DNA of 64,000 nucleotides from Emticicia agri (GCF_004168285.1 NZ_SEWF01000001.1:124001-188000); one strand, 5' to 3'. Shown: positions 52,580 to 61,696, counted from the first letter of the stretch. Numbers and translations are program-made. Notes: generated by a model from the sequence alone, not told the origin.

Positions 52580-52620
52580 AAGGCACCTATACTCTTCTTT
52601 TGTATAAGTGCCTTTTTCTT
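52580..52620 (+). terminator. Rho-independent terminator after the CstB-like gene
   Basis: Arms AAGGCACCTATAC (52580-52592) and GTATAAGTGCCTT (52602-52614) with one G-U-type position, followed by a T-rich tail. Confidence 0.85.
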
Positions 52621-52669
52621 ATCCTCTCAAATTTCCTCTTAGCTAAAACTTCTACCGTTTATCGAAATA

Positions 52670-52703
52670 TTGATACATATTACTGCATATACACATACTT
52701 TTG
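52670..52703 (+). promoter_or_regulatory. sppA promoter (TTG-N23-TACTTTTG)
   Basis: TTG at 52670-52672 and TACTTTTG at 52696-52703 are 23 bp apart, at the long end of the accepted range. The leader would be about 115 nt. Confidence 0.5.
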
Positions 52704-52824
52704 TCTATTAGAACAATTTGGGTACTATTATATTTAAACCTAAGCGTCAAACTGCTGTTTATTTTATATCCTGAACCCATTTTATCAGCTTTGAACTCTA
52801 ATTAACTATACCGTTTTATAACTT

Positions 52825-54594
52825 ATGTTACAATTTTTGAAATACGTCTTTGCGACAATCGTTGGGCTATTCTTGTTTTTCGTGGTTTGTTTCTTCATTT
52901 TAGTAGGTATTGGCTCTATCATGTCGAGTGCTGATGAAAAAACTTTTGTGTCAAAAAACTCTGTTCTAAAAATAGACCTTAATCAAGTAATTACAGAAAA
53001 CATTCCTCAGAAAGACCCATTCACTGAACTGCTGTCAGGTGGTCGTGGTCCCGGTCGATTGGGCTTACCTCAAATCAAAGAAGCCATTGCGAATGCCAAG
53101 CTCGACCCGAATATCAAGGGTATTTACCTACACGCCGAGTATCCGGCTGCAGGTTTTGCTACTTTAGAAGAAATCAGAAGTTATCTGATTGATTTCAAGA
53201 AATCTAAAAAGTTTGTGTATTCGTATGCTGAAATCATGTCTGAAGGCTCGGTTTATCTATCTTCAGTAGCGGATAAAAGTTATTTAACCCCAAGTGGCGG
53301 ATTAGATTTTAATGGTTTGAACGCCAAATATACTTTTATGAAAGGCTTGTTTGAAAAAATTGGCGTAAAACCTGAGATTTTCAGAGTAGGTGAATATAAA
53401 AGTGCCGTTGAGCCATTTTTCAGAACCAATATGAGCGATGCCAACCGTGAGCAGACTCAATCGTTTATCAACGACATTGCAGCACGCTTCTATGGTGATA
53501 TTTCACAGGCAAGAAATATCCCGATGACAGACCTGAACAATATACTGAATGGCGCTTTAATTCAAGAACCCGGTGATGCTGTAAAATATAAACTGATTAC
53601 AAACACAGGCTACTGGGATGAGTTTGAGCAGGCACTCCGCCATGAGATAGGTTTAGAGAAAGACAAGAAAATTGACTATGTTACGCTAAATAAATATCTG
53701 AAAGCTGAAAAATATGTAAAAGAAGGCAGTCTTTCTAAAAGAATTGCCGTGATTGTAGGCGAAGGTGATATTGTAACAGGCGAAGGCGAAGAAGGGAGTA
53801 TCGGCTCTGATAAAATCGTAAAAGAATTACAAAAGGCACGTAACGATTCAAAAGTAAAAGCCATTGTATTAAGAATCAACTCGGGTGGTGGTAGCTCACT
53901 GGCATCTGATGTGATGTGGAGAGAAGTTGAACTAACCAAGAAAGTAAAACCTGTGATTGCCTCTATGGGTGATTATGCGGCTTCGGGTGGTTATTATATG
54001 GCCATGTCGTGCGATACGATTGTGGCTCGTCCGACTACTATTACCGGTTCTATCGGTATTTTCGGAATGATTTTCAATGTTGAAACCCTGATGAACCAGA
54101 AATTAGGCATTACTTTCGATGCTGTGGGTTCACATAAATTCTCTGATTTCCCATCGGCTACACGTACCATGAGCGATGCCGAAAAAATGAAGATTCAGAA
54201 CAGTGTCAATCATGGCTACGAAACGTTTACAGCCAAAGCAGCCAAAGGCCGCCGCATGAGTGTAGAGCAATTAAAATCTCTTGCAGGTGGTAGAGTATGG
54301 ACAGGCACGCAGGCCAAAGCCAATGGCTTAGTTGATGTACTGGGTGGTTTAGACGATGCCATTAAGATTGCGGCCAAAAAAGCTAAACTAAAAGATGATG
54401 AGTATCGAGTAAAATATTATCCGATTCAGAAATCAGGTTTTGCAGCAATATTCGATAAGTTTGGTAAAGACCAGGAAGAAGAAAAAGTAAGGGCATATTT
54501 AGGTAGCCTTGCCCCATTTGCCAAGCAAATAAAAACGCTTCAAAGCATGGATAAACTACAGGCCAGAATGCCGTTTGAATTGGAGATAAAATAA
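52825..54594 (+). CDS. sppA: Signal peptide peptidase SppA (protease IV)
   Basis: A 589-residue membrane-anchored protease that degrades cleaved signal peptides. An N-terminal membrane helix spans about 7-30. Two ClpP-like halves are present. The general-base lysine is K192 in GEYKSAVEP and the serine nucleophile is S387 in DYAASGGYY, at positions equivalent to those of E. coli SppA. Length matches the long (67 kDa) form. It is followed by a terminator. Confidence 0.95.
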   Translation: MLQFLKYVFATIVGLFLFFVVCFFILVGIGSIMSSADEKTFVSKNSVLKIDLNQVITENIPQKDPFTELLSGGRGPGRLGLPQIKEAIANAKLDPNIKGIYLHAEYPAAGFATLEEIRSYLIDFKKSKKFVYSYAEIMSEGSVYLSSVADKSYLTPSGGLDFNGLNAKYTFMKGLFEKIGVKPEIFRVGEYKSAVEPFFRTNMSDANREQTQSFINDIAARFYGDISQARNIPMTDLNNILNGALIQEPGDAVKYKLITNTGYWDEFEQALRHEIGLEKDKKIDYVTLNKYLKAEKYVKEGSLSKRIAVIVGEGDIVTGEGEEGSIGSDKIVKELQKARNDSKVKAIVLRINSGGGSSLASDVMWREVELTKKVKPVIASMGDYAASGGYYMAMSCDTIVARPTTITGSIGIFGMIFNVETLMNQKLGITFDAVGSHKFSDFPSATRTMSDAEKMKIQNSVNHGYETFTAKAAKGRRMSVEQLKSLAGGRVWTGTQAKANGLVDVLGGLDDAIKIAAKKAKLKDDEYRVKYYPIQKSGFAAIFDKFGKDQEEEKVRAYLGSLAPFAKQIKTLQSMDKLQARMPFELEIK

Positions 54595-54638
54595 TTATAC
54601 AGAGATGGGCCAAGCATAAGCCCAGACAATAAAACCAC

Positions 54639-54690
54639 AAGAAGAGAGAAAAAAGTGCTACCTTTGCGCTTTATTCTCTCTTCTTTTTTT
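54639..54690 (+). terminator. Terminator after sppA overlapping an engB -7-like element
   Basis: Arms AAGAAGAGAGAAAAAAGTGC (54639-54658) and GCTTTATTCTCTCTTCTT (54667-54684) are followed by TTTTTTT. The loop contains TACCTTTG (54659-54666), a good -7 consensus, which could start the engB transcript. Confidence 0.75.
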
Positions 54691-54754
54691 GTAGCTGTTG
54701 CTTACAAAAGAGAAAAAATACAATCAATTATGATTGTCTGAATTAGAAAACAGT

Positions 54755-55357
54755 ATGAAACTCACCGAAGCAAAATTTGTTCAAAGCGCCTCTGATTACC
54801 GCAAAAGCCCTAAGCCTTTGTTGCCTGAATATGCCTTTATCGGCCGGTCAAATGTGGGCAAATCGTCTTTGATTAATATGCTCACAGCTAATAAAAACTT
54901 AGCCAAAACCTCTCAGACCCCCGGTAAAACACAGTTGATTAACCACTTCATAATCAATAATAACTGGTTCTTGGTAGATTTGCCCGGCTACGGTTTTGCC
55001 AAAGCACCCAAAGCCGAGCGTGAAAAATGGGATAAGATGATATGGGATTATCTCGCAAACAGAGAAAACCTGATGTGCGTATTTGTGCTGATTGATATAC
55101 GCATTGAACCACAGACAGTTGATTTGAACTTTATTGATGCGTTGGGCGAAAAAGGCATTCCTTTCTATCTTATATTTACCAAAGCTGATAAAGTAGGCAA
55201 AGTTACAGCAGAGCAAAACATTGATTTATTTAAAAAAACAATGCTAATGACCTGGAGCAAGGTTCCTCCTTATTTTGTTACTTCTTCTGAAAAAAGAATA
55301 GGCCGTGAAGAATTATTGAAAGCAATAGATGACTTAAATCAGTCTTTTAAAAAATAA
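54755..55357 (+). CDS. engB: Ribosome-biogenesis GTPase EngB (YihA/YsxC)
   Basis: A 200-residue GTPase that helps assemble the 50S ribosomal subunit. G1 is GRSNVGKSS, G3 is DLPGYGFAK, G4 is FTKADK and G5 is TSSEKR. I use the ATG at 54755. A TTG 21 bases earlier would add seven residues that do not match the family start. Size matches the family. Confidence 0.97.
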   Translation: MKLTEAKFVQSASDYRKSPKPLLPEYAFIGRSNVGKSSLINMLTANKNLAKTSQTPGKTQLINHFIINNNWFLVDLPGYGFAKAPKAEREKWDKMIWDYLANRENLMCVFVLIDIRIEPQTVDLNFIDALGEKGIPFYLIFTKADKVGKVTAEQNIDLFKKTMLMTWSKVPPYFVTSSEKRIGREELLKAIDDLNQSFKK

Positions 55358-55408
55358 TTTATAATTTTGCACTTGTATGAATCGTTGATTAGCAAAGCTA
55401 TCAGTGTA

Positions 55409-55571
55409 AGAAACGGTTTAAGTCAATCTTAATTTAGTTCAAAATGTCTATTTTTCACAAATACTGCGTTACTAAAATCCTCATTTAGCTCTGCTAAACT
55501 GCGGTTTTAGTTCCTTGTCTTTGCAAAAAATAGCTCATTTTGATTCTAAAAATTTAACTTAAACCGTTTCT
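55409..55571. repeat. Long imperfect palindrome, TTTAA-ended family (copy E)
   Basis: A 163 bp element with perfect 15 bp ends AGAAACGGTTTAAGT and ACTTAAACCGTTTCT. It has near-complementary halves throughout and an apex TTTAGC-TCT-GCTAAA. Its right end matches the partial element at 1-51. It lies between engB and the DUF5606 gene. Confidence 0.92.
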
Positions 55572-55639
55572 AAATTTATCCAACAATTTACCAAACTGGC
55601 AAGACCATTGCCACTCATAAAGCTTACTTTATTTATCAG

Positions 55640-56098
55640 ATGGAATTATTAAGAGACATTGCCCATATCTCGGGAAAAAGTGGATTGTATAAAATTTTAA
55701 AGCCTGGTCGTGGTGGCGTAATCGTAGAAACGCTTGACGATAAGAAACAACGTGAAATGGTAAGTGCCAATGCACGTGTTTCTGTTTTAAAAGATATTTC
55801 GATTTATACCGAAGACCAGAACAAATCTATCCCGCTTTCAGATATTTTCCTGAAAATCCGTGAATTACACGGCGAAACGGTGGAAGATGGTTATAAAAAC
55901 TTTTCAAACAATCAGTTCTTTGATTTCTTTGCACAGATAATGCCTGATTTTGACCGTCAGAAGGTATATCCATCAGACATTAAGAAAATCATTGGCTGGT
56001 ACAATGTGCTGTCAAAATACATGCCGGAAGTATTCACTGCTCCTGCGGCAGAAGAAGCAACTGAACCAGTAGCGGAAGAAACAAAAGCAGAAGCCTGA
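55640..56098 (+). CDS. DUF5606 protein
   Basis: A 152-residue protein of the Bacteroidota-restricted DUF5606 family. It begins with an SH3-like region (HISGKSGLYKILKPGRGGVI) and continues with helical NNQFFDFFAQIMPDFDRQK. The C-terminal 25 residues are Ala/Glu-rich and probably disordered. No function is known. A strong terminator follows at 56120. Confidence 0.9.
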   Translation: MELLRDIAHISGKSGLYKILKPGRGGVIVETLDDKKQREMVSANARVSVLKDISIYTEDQNKSIPLSDIFLKIRELHGETVEDGYKNFSNNQFFDFFAQIMPDFDRQKVYPSDIKKIIGWYNVLSKYMPEVFTAPAAEEATEPVAEETKAEA

Positions 56099-56119
56099 AA
56101 TACCTGACTCTTTATATAG

Positions 56120-56156
56120 TCCCTGATTGGATAACTCATTCAATCAGGGATTTTTT
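56120..56156 (+). terminator. Rho-independent terminator after the DUF5606 gene
   Basis: A perfect 10 bp stem (TCCCTGATTG at 56120-56129, CAATCAGGGA at 56141-56150) is followed by TTTTTT. Confidence 0.9.
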
Positions 56157-56224
56157 GTTTAGGCTTAGGTGCTTGTATTTACCTGTTATAAAACTTTAGC
56201 ACTTTTTTTTAGTGGTTTTGCTGT

Positions 56225-56232
56225 TACCTTTG
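56225..56232 (+). promoter_or_regulatory. -7 element of the epimerase gene
   Basis: TACCTTTG fits the Bacteroidota -7 consensus. No TTG is found at the usual distance upstream. A hairpin repeat lies between it and the ATG. Confidence 0.5.
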
Positions 56233-56242
56233 TGTAAAAGTA

Positions 56243-56267
56243 TGCGAACGGGACATTCGCACCACAA
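56243..56267 (+). repeat. Single GCGAACG-type hairpin repeat in the epimerase leader
   Basis: GCGAACGGGACATTCGC with the trailing ACCACA matches an end of the element at 36388-36465. It is a solo copy lying between the -7 element and the start codon. Confidence 0.65.
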
Positions 56268-56274
56268 TGAAATT

Positions 56275-57276
56275 ATGAACCGTATTCTTATTACAGGTGC
56301 TAACGGACTGCTGGGAAGCGCCACTGCTAAAAGATTTGTAGAGGCAGGATTTGAAGTACTGGCCTTGTGCCGTGCAGGAAGCGACTTATCTGCACTTAAA
56401 GATATTGCCTCAAAAATAACCATCGTTGAAGGAGACATATTAGACATTGTTTCTTTAGAGCAGGTATTAGATAGGGTTGATTGGGTAGTTCATTCGGCTG
56501 CTGTAGTGTCTTATGCCCCTAAAGACAAAGACCGGATGTACAAGACCAACGTAGAAGGTACAGCCAATGTAGTAAATGTGTGTTTGATGAAAGGAGTAAA
56601 AAAACTTTGTCATATCAGTTCTATTGCTGCTTTGGGCAAACCCAATGTACCGTTGAAATTATCTGCTGTTGATACCGTTATTGACGAAGACCAGAAGTGG
56701 GAAGACTCTCCTGTTAATTCAAACTACGCCAAAACCAAGTATCTTTCTGAATTAGAAGTTTGGCGGGGTAAAGCTGAAGGGCTACCTGTGGTGATTGTTA
56801 ATCCGTCGGTTATTTTAGGAGAAAGTGACTGGACTAAAAGTAGTACCCAGCTTTTTAAATATGCCTATGACGAGCATCGGTTTTATAGCGAAGGCAATAT
56901 GAACTATGTAGATGTAAAAGATGTCATTGAGGCCATTTATCAGCTAATGATTTCAGATATTGAAGGTGAAAGATTTATCTTAAACGGTGGCACTGTAAGC
57001 TATAGGGAGTTCTTTGAAAAAGTTGCTAAACTGTTTAATAAAAAACCTCCCAGACAGAAGGTTTCACCTGTATTAACTGAAATTATCTGGCGCATTGAAG
57101 CCGTCAGGTCTTTTATTACCGGAAAAGCACCACTTATTACCAAAGAAACAGCCAAAAACTCATTGATGAAGTTTATTTATAAAAACGATAAAATTCTTCA
57201 ATCTCTCCAGTTTAAGTTTACCGATTTCGACGAAACCATTCGGCGCGTAAGTATGTTTTTATTAAAGAATCATTGA
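56275..57276 (+). CDS. NAD-dependent epimerase/dehydratase
   Basis: A 333-residue extended SDR. The NAD-binding ITGANGLLGSATAKR is at about 5-19. The catalytic YxxxK is in NSNYAKTKYLSE (about 145-156) and a cofactor-side region reads VIVNPSVILG. Substrate is unknown; it could act on sugar nucleotides or on another alcohol or ketone. I use the ATG at 56275, because an earlier one at 56212 would translate through the leader repeat and add non-family sequence. Confidence 0.9.
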   Translation: MNRILITGANGLLGSATAKRFVEAGFEVLALCRAGSDLSALKDIASKITIVEGDILDIVSLEQVLDRVDWVVHSAAVVSYAPKDKDRMYKTNVEGTANVVNVCLMKGVKKLCHISSIAALGKPNVPLKLSAVDTVIDEDQKWEDSPVNSNYAKTKYLSELEVWRGKAEGLPVVIVNPSVILGESDWTKSSTQLFKYAYDEHRFYSEGNMNYVDVKDVIEAIYQLMISDIEGERFILNGGTVSYREFFEKVAKLFNKKPPRQKVSPVLTEIIWRIEAVRSFITGKAPLITKETAKNSLMKFIYKNDKILQSLQFKFTDFDETIRRVSMFLLKNH

Positions 57277-57456
57277 TTTTTTTTAGTAGAATAACGTATA
57301 ATAGTCGCTCTTATCAGCACTGACAGCCTACAGAAATTTATTGGAAGAAATCCTTGACATTTGCTAAAAAATACTTATATTGAATCATAATTAAGAGAAA
57401 TATTTGTGTGGGATTGCGTGCTTTTAATTGAAAACACTTTAAAATCTTTATTTAAA

Positions 57457-57524
57457 GCGGTTTATAAAAAATTAAGACCGCCCCGAGCAGATAATATAAT
57501 TACCGTCCTATGGTAGGGCCGTAA
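57457..57524 (+). promoter_or_regulatory. Two hairpins in the leader of the TPR gene
   Basis: GCGGT (57457) pairs with ACCGC (57477-57481). A second stem TTACCGTCCTA / TAGGGCCGTAA with a TGG loop spans 57500-57524, and the ATG is 20 bases further. A TTGACA-N16-TATATT pair at 57354-57381 could be the promoter. Confidence 0.4.
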
Positions 57525-57543
57525 AAACTTTGGGTAATCTTAC

Positions 57544-58956
57544 ATGCAACACGAATTCAGCGACCGATTCGAAAACTTCGATGACGCAGATGTAAAAGCT
57601 ACTGTTGAACGTTTTGAAGGAATGCTCAAAAGCCAAGAAACGGTCTTCTTCGATGAAGAAACCTATGAACAACTATCTGAGTACTATCTTCTGACCGGAA
57701 AATGGGAGATGGCTATGCAAGCCTGTCAAATGGGACTTCAACAGTATCCCTACTCACTTGACCTCCTTCTGGACCAAGCACAGATTCATGCCAATTATGA
57801 ACAGTTTGACGAAGCGATGGAAGTACTCGACAAAGCATCTACTTTTAATCCGTCTGACAACGAAATCACTTATATGCGAGGGGTTATCTGTAACCTCATG
57901 GGTAGTTACGAAGAAGCCATTGAGCATTTAAGAGAAGCCTTGCTGATGTCGGAAGAAAAAGAGTCGGTATATTTTCAACTCGCACAAACGTATCAGAACT
58001 GGCAGAAATTTGAAGAGGCGGCCCATTTCTATAAAAAAGCTATCAAGTATCAGTTTAATGAAGAAATAGCTTTTTATGAACTGGTTTTTTGCCTAGAGCA
58101 ACTTAGTAAATTAGACGAAAACGTATCCTACTTTCAGGAGTTAGTCGATAATAACCCTTATTCATACCTTGCCTGGTTTGCTTTGGGTATGGTACACGGC
58201 AGGCTGAATAATCATAAAGATGCGGCTTATGCTTACGATTATTCGGTAACTATCAATGAAAAATTTGCTTCGGGTTGGTTCAATCTGGCATATACTTATA
58301 TTAATCTGGAAAACCATCTGGATGCCAAAGAATGTTACCTGAATGTATTGAAGAATGAAAAACCTACGGCTGAGGTTTATACGCATCTTGGCGTAGCCTG
58401 TGAGAAACTGGAACAATATGAAGAAGCCTATAAATACTACAATGAAGCTGTTAATTTAGACGAAACCTGGGACGAAGCCTGGTTTGGTATGGGTTCGGCT
58501 TTGTATGAGTTGAATCGTTGGTACGAAAGCATACATTTTTCACAAAAAGCCATCAAACTTAACGAAGGCAATTCAGATTACTGGCTTTTATTAGCTGATA
58601 CAGAAGCGAAATTGGGAAATTTCTTATCAAGCAATGAGGCTTACAGCCATGCCATGAGACTTGACCCTAAAAACCCCGACATCTGGCTAAGTTGGTCTTT
58701 ACTTTTCTTCGAGAATGGTGAATATACCAAGGCCTTTGAGATTATGTATGATGCCATTACCGAAATACCGGAAGAAGCAGATTTATATTACCGAGCCGCC
58801 GTATATCTGATTTTAGACGGAAGTTTCAACGAAGCATATCAGTATCTTGAATCGGGTTTAACACTTAATTACGATGCGCATACGCAGGTGTATGACTTCT
58901 TTCCGAACCTGAATACGCAAAAGGCACTCTTCCGGATTATAGAGCAATACAAATAA
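57544..58956 (+). CDS. TPR-repeat protein, cytoplasmic
   Basis: A 470-residue acidic protein made of about 12 tandem tetratricopeptide repeats from about residue 30 to the end (for example MQACQMGLQQYPYSLDLLLD, EQYEEAYKYYNEAVNLDETW, SLLFFENGEYTKAFEIMYDA). There is no signal peptide or membrane segment, so it is probably cytoplasmic. TPR arrays bind partner proteins. The partner and role are unknown. The 267 bp region upstream has two possible hairpins; a bidirectional terminator follows. Confidence 0.9.
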   Translation: MQHEFSDRFENFDDADVKATVERFEGMLKSQETVFFDEETYEQLSEYYLLTGKWEMAMQACQMGLQQYPYSLDLLLDQAQIHANYEQFDEAMEVLDKASTFNPSDNEITYMRGVICNLMGSYEEAIEHLREALLMSEEKESVYFQLAQTYQNWQKFEEAAHFYKKAIKYQFNEEIAFYELVFCLEQLSKLDENVSYFQELVDNNPYSYLAWFALGMVHGRLNNHKDAAYAYDYSVTINEKFASGWFNLAYTYINLENHLDAKECYLNVLKNEKPTAEVYTHLGVACEKLEQYEEAYKYYNEAVNLDETWDEAWFGMGSALYELNRWYESIHFSQKAIKLNEGNSDYWLLLADTEAKLGNFLSSNEAYSHAMRLDPKNPDIWLSWSLLFFENGEYTKAFEIMYDAITEIPEEADLYYRAAVYLILDGSFNEAYQYLESGLTLNYDAHTQVYDFFPNLNTQKALFRIIEQYK

Positions 58957-58960
58957 AAAC

Positions 58961-58986
58961 AGGGCTTTGAGAAATCTCAAAGCCCT
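58961..58986. terminator. Bidirectional terminator
   Basis: A perfect 11 bp stem (AGGGCTTTGAG / CTCAAAGCCCT) with an AAAT loop lies between convergent genes. Confidence 0.88.
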
Positions 58987-59021
58987 ATTTGTTTATAGAA
59001 TCATTTTTGCCACAAAGTATA

Positions 59022-60116
59022 CTATAACATTTTTCCCTTATCCACCGAATTAACGCCCTTCTTCGATAAGGCTTTTACGCCATAAATCAAATCAGCAAAA
59101 CGCTCGTCTGTCGTTAATCCTTTTTTGTATCGGCTATATATCTGCTGAATCACTACCGAGTTTTTAAAAAGCCCGAAAACATAGAAATACAGAATGTTCG
59201 ATACATCTCTCCCACTCTTTTCGGCATAGCGTTCAGCAAATTCCTGACGGGTAAGATTCCCCGGCAGCCATGACAGATTAAATCCTTTTTCAAACATACC
59301 ATCATTAGCCTCTGCCCAGTAAGATAGCGTAGTACCTAAATCCATTAGTGGATCTCCTACGGTTGTCATTTCCCAATCTAACACTGCTAATATATCAGAC
59401 CAATCATTGGCATTCAGCACCATATTATCATACTTATAATCATTATGAATCAGCGTGGGTTTACCCTCAGCAGGCAAATGAGTTTTTAGCCAGTTCGCCA
59501 GATTATCCAAAGCCGGAATCTCATCTGTCTGCGAAGCCAGATAACGTTTATGCCAGCCCTCTACCTGCCTTTGAATATATCCTTCCGGTTTGCCTATGCT
59601 GATTAGCGCAGGCTGTTGCCCGTCTGTTACTTCAATTGCAATGGCATGCAATTCAACCAGATTATCACACAAAGCCTCTGACATTTTTCGCATCATTTCA
59701 GGGCTGACATTATCTATTAACTTCGGTGCATCTTTTGCCCGTAGAATAATGCCCTCTACTCTTTCCATGATATAAAACGGGCAGCCCATCACCGCTTCAT
59801 CTTCAGTAAAAATAACAGGCTTAGGGATTTTTTGATAACCACTCGTTTGTAGCGCACTTAGTATCTTATATTCCCGACCCATATCATGCCCACCTTTAAT
59901 GTCTTTTGCGCCAAAAGGTGGTCTACGCAAAACATAAGCCTTATTGGCTGTCTTTAGTAGATAAGTAAGGTTAGAATATCCACCAGGAAACTGACTAATT
60001 TCAATAACAGACTCAAAATCAGGTAAAGCTGACTTAATAAAATCATTCAGCTTTGCCCTGTCAATTTCTTCACCCTGTCTGATAGTAGTAGGAGAATCTA
60101 TTTTAATAGCAATCAT
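59022..60116 (-). CDS. Aminoglycoside-phosphotransferase-like kinase
   Basis: A 364-residue APH/choline-kinase-fold protein. It has an ATP-binding region (AYVLRRPP), a catalytic loop LIHNDYKYDNMVLN (H-x-D-x4-N type, about 220-233), and a DWE triad member in VLDWEMTTVGDPL. It resembles the kinase part of ACAD10/11-type proteins, often beside acyl-CoA metabolism. The substrate is unknown, and antibiotic resistance should not be assumed. It starts 3 bp after the DUF4301 gene ends, so the two form an operon. Confidence 0.85.
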   Translation of the reverse strand: MIAIKIDSPTTIRQGEEIDRAKLNDFIKSALPDFESVIEISQFPGGYSNLTYLLKTANKAYVLRRPPFGAKDIKGGHDMGREYKILSALQTSGYQKIPKPVIFTEDEAVMGCPFYIMERVEGIILRAKDAPKLIDNVSPEMMRKMSEALCDNLVELHAIAIEVTDGQQPALISIGKPEGYIQRQVEGWHKRYLASQTDEIPALDNLANWLKTHLPAEGKPTLIHNDYKYDNMVLNANDWSDILAVLDWEMTTVGDPLMDLGTTLSYWAEANDGMFEKGFNLSWLPGNLTRQEFAERYAEKSGRDVSNILYFYVFGLFKNSVVIQQIYSRYKKGLTTDERFADLIYGVKALSKKGVNSVDKGKML

Positions 60117-60119
60117 TGC

Positions 60120-61604
60120 TTACGCTGGTTGGTGCTCGTTCCTCAATAAATCATTAACCGTTTTCACAGGGTTAAATGTAATGAGCGGTACCTCTACAAA
60201 AAGCGTATTCCAGTCTGACATTGCACCATTCCATAGCCCTGGTAATTCCTGTGCTTTCAGGTCTTTGCCACTTTGTGATTTTTGCGTAATAAAGCCTGTC
60301 TGTGGGTCACGATAATGCAACAGATTGAATTTATTGCCCTTATAATCTTTTACGGAACATATCAAATCTACCGGATTAAAGTGAGTGGCTTTATCGAAAA
60401 TTTCTTTTTGTTGCGGATTGCCCAAATCAATCTGCGCCGACTCTACCACCTGTAATGACACTGAACTGTCAGGGTCTTTTGCCCAGAAAGGCCCCCCTCC
60501 CGGTTCGCCTACATTTTTTACCATGCCACACAAGCGGATCGGACGATTCAGCTTTCGTTTACAATAATCCATCTTCGCATCAACCGAGTAACTGCCAAAC
60601 CCATCAGGCGGCAATGTACAGAGTTTGGTTTCAAGAAAATTCAGTATCTCTTTCAGTAGTTTTTCATCTACTTCATCATTATACAATTTTCTCAAGTAAG
60701 AAAATATCTTTTCCTGATAGTCTAATAGCAAACCTGCCAATGCCTTTTTGTATAAAATGGTTTTCTTCTTCAATCTGTCAGGCACTACATTATCTACATT
60801 TTTAATAAAGATAATATCTGCTTCCTGCTCATTCAGGTTTTCCAGCAATGCCCCGTGCCCGGCAGGACGGAAAAGTAAATCATCACTACCTGTGCGGAAC
60901 GGGGTATTATCCATATTTACCGCAATAGTATCGGTAGAAGGTTTTTGCTCAGAAAAACTGATGCTATACTTTACCTTATGCTTGGCTTCATAGGTAGGCA
61001 AAACCGAATCAATCAATGCTTTAAATCTTTTTCTATGCTCGGGCGAAACTGTAAAATGTAGTTTCACTTTGCCATTACTATTGGCATATTTAGCTCCTTC
61101 TACCAGATGCTCTTCTACGGGTGTGCGAGCCGCTTTACCATACTGATGAAAATGCAACAAGCCTTTAGGTAAATTGCCATAGTCTAATCCTTTATCAGTA
61201 AGCAGGTACTCTAAAACCGTCTGGTAATCTGCGGATTCTGACCCGATAGATTTGATTAGCTTATCATAAAATGCAAAATCTTTCAGGCGTTCCAGAAATT
61301 CATTGACCGATTTATCCAGTTTTCCCTCATCTTTTGCCGAAAACAGGGATTTGAACATGCGGGTAGCTGCTCCTGAGGCGGGCACAAATTTTAATAATTT
61401 CAGTTTCTTGGCTCTTTCATCAAAGTATTTGGCATACTTACCTGCCTGTGAGTCAGAGAGTGCGATAATGCCATCGCCAATAGTCGCAGCTTTGATTACA
61501 TTCAGATACGGAAAACCTTTTTTAAAGTTTTCTATCTGCTGCTCAATAGTTTCGAGGTTTGCCCCACGAACCTTTATTTTGTCAAGGTCTTTTTCGATGA
61601 ACAT
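60120..61604 (-). CDS. DUF4301 protein
   Basis: A 494-residue protein of the DUF4301 family. It contains FVPASGAATRMFKSLF (about 75-90), a nucleotidyltransferase-like loop, and VRGANLETIEQQIENFKKGF near the start. This pattern suggests a sugar-nucleotidyltransferase-type fold, but no activity has been shown to my knowledge. The downstream kinase gene is 3 bp away. It is divergent from proA with a 92 bp gap. Confidence 0.85.
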   Translation of the reverse strand: MFIEKDLDKIKVRGANLETIEQQIENFKKGFPYLNVIKAATIGDGIIALSDSQAGKYAKYFDERAKKLKLLKFVPASGAATRMFKSLFSAKDEGKLDKSVNEFLERLKDFAFYDKLIKSIGSESADYQTVLEYLLTDKGLDYGNLPKGLLHFHQYGKAARTPVEEHLVEGAKYANSNGKVKLHFTVSPEHRKRFKALIDSVLPTYEAKHKVKYSISFSEQKPSTDTIAVNMDNTPFRTGSDDLLFRPAGHGALLENLNEQEADIIFIKNVDNVVPDRLKKKTILYKKALAGLLLDYQEKIFSYLRKLYNDEVDEKLLKEILNFLETKLCTLPPDGFGSYSVDAKMDYCKRKLNRPIRLCGMVKNVGEPGGGPFWAKDPDSSVSLQVVESAQIDLGNPQQKEIFDKATHFNPVDLICSVKDYKGNKFNLLHYRDPQTGFITQKSQSGKDLKAQELPGLWNGAMSDWNTLFVEVPLITFNPVKTVNDLLRNEHQPA

Positions 61605-61696
61605 AGCACTTGTTGTTTTTATACTTTTGATTGTGATTATTGCGATGTAATTTTACAAAAAATTAGAATCAAGGCAATACTTCGGGGTGATTTATT

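Noticed and set aside
59022-60116. Antibiotic-resistance kinase (aminoglycoside phosphotransferase)
   Set aside because: The APH fold is broad. The sequence and its DUF4301 neighbour point to metabolism, and no resistance-specific signature is seen.
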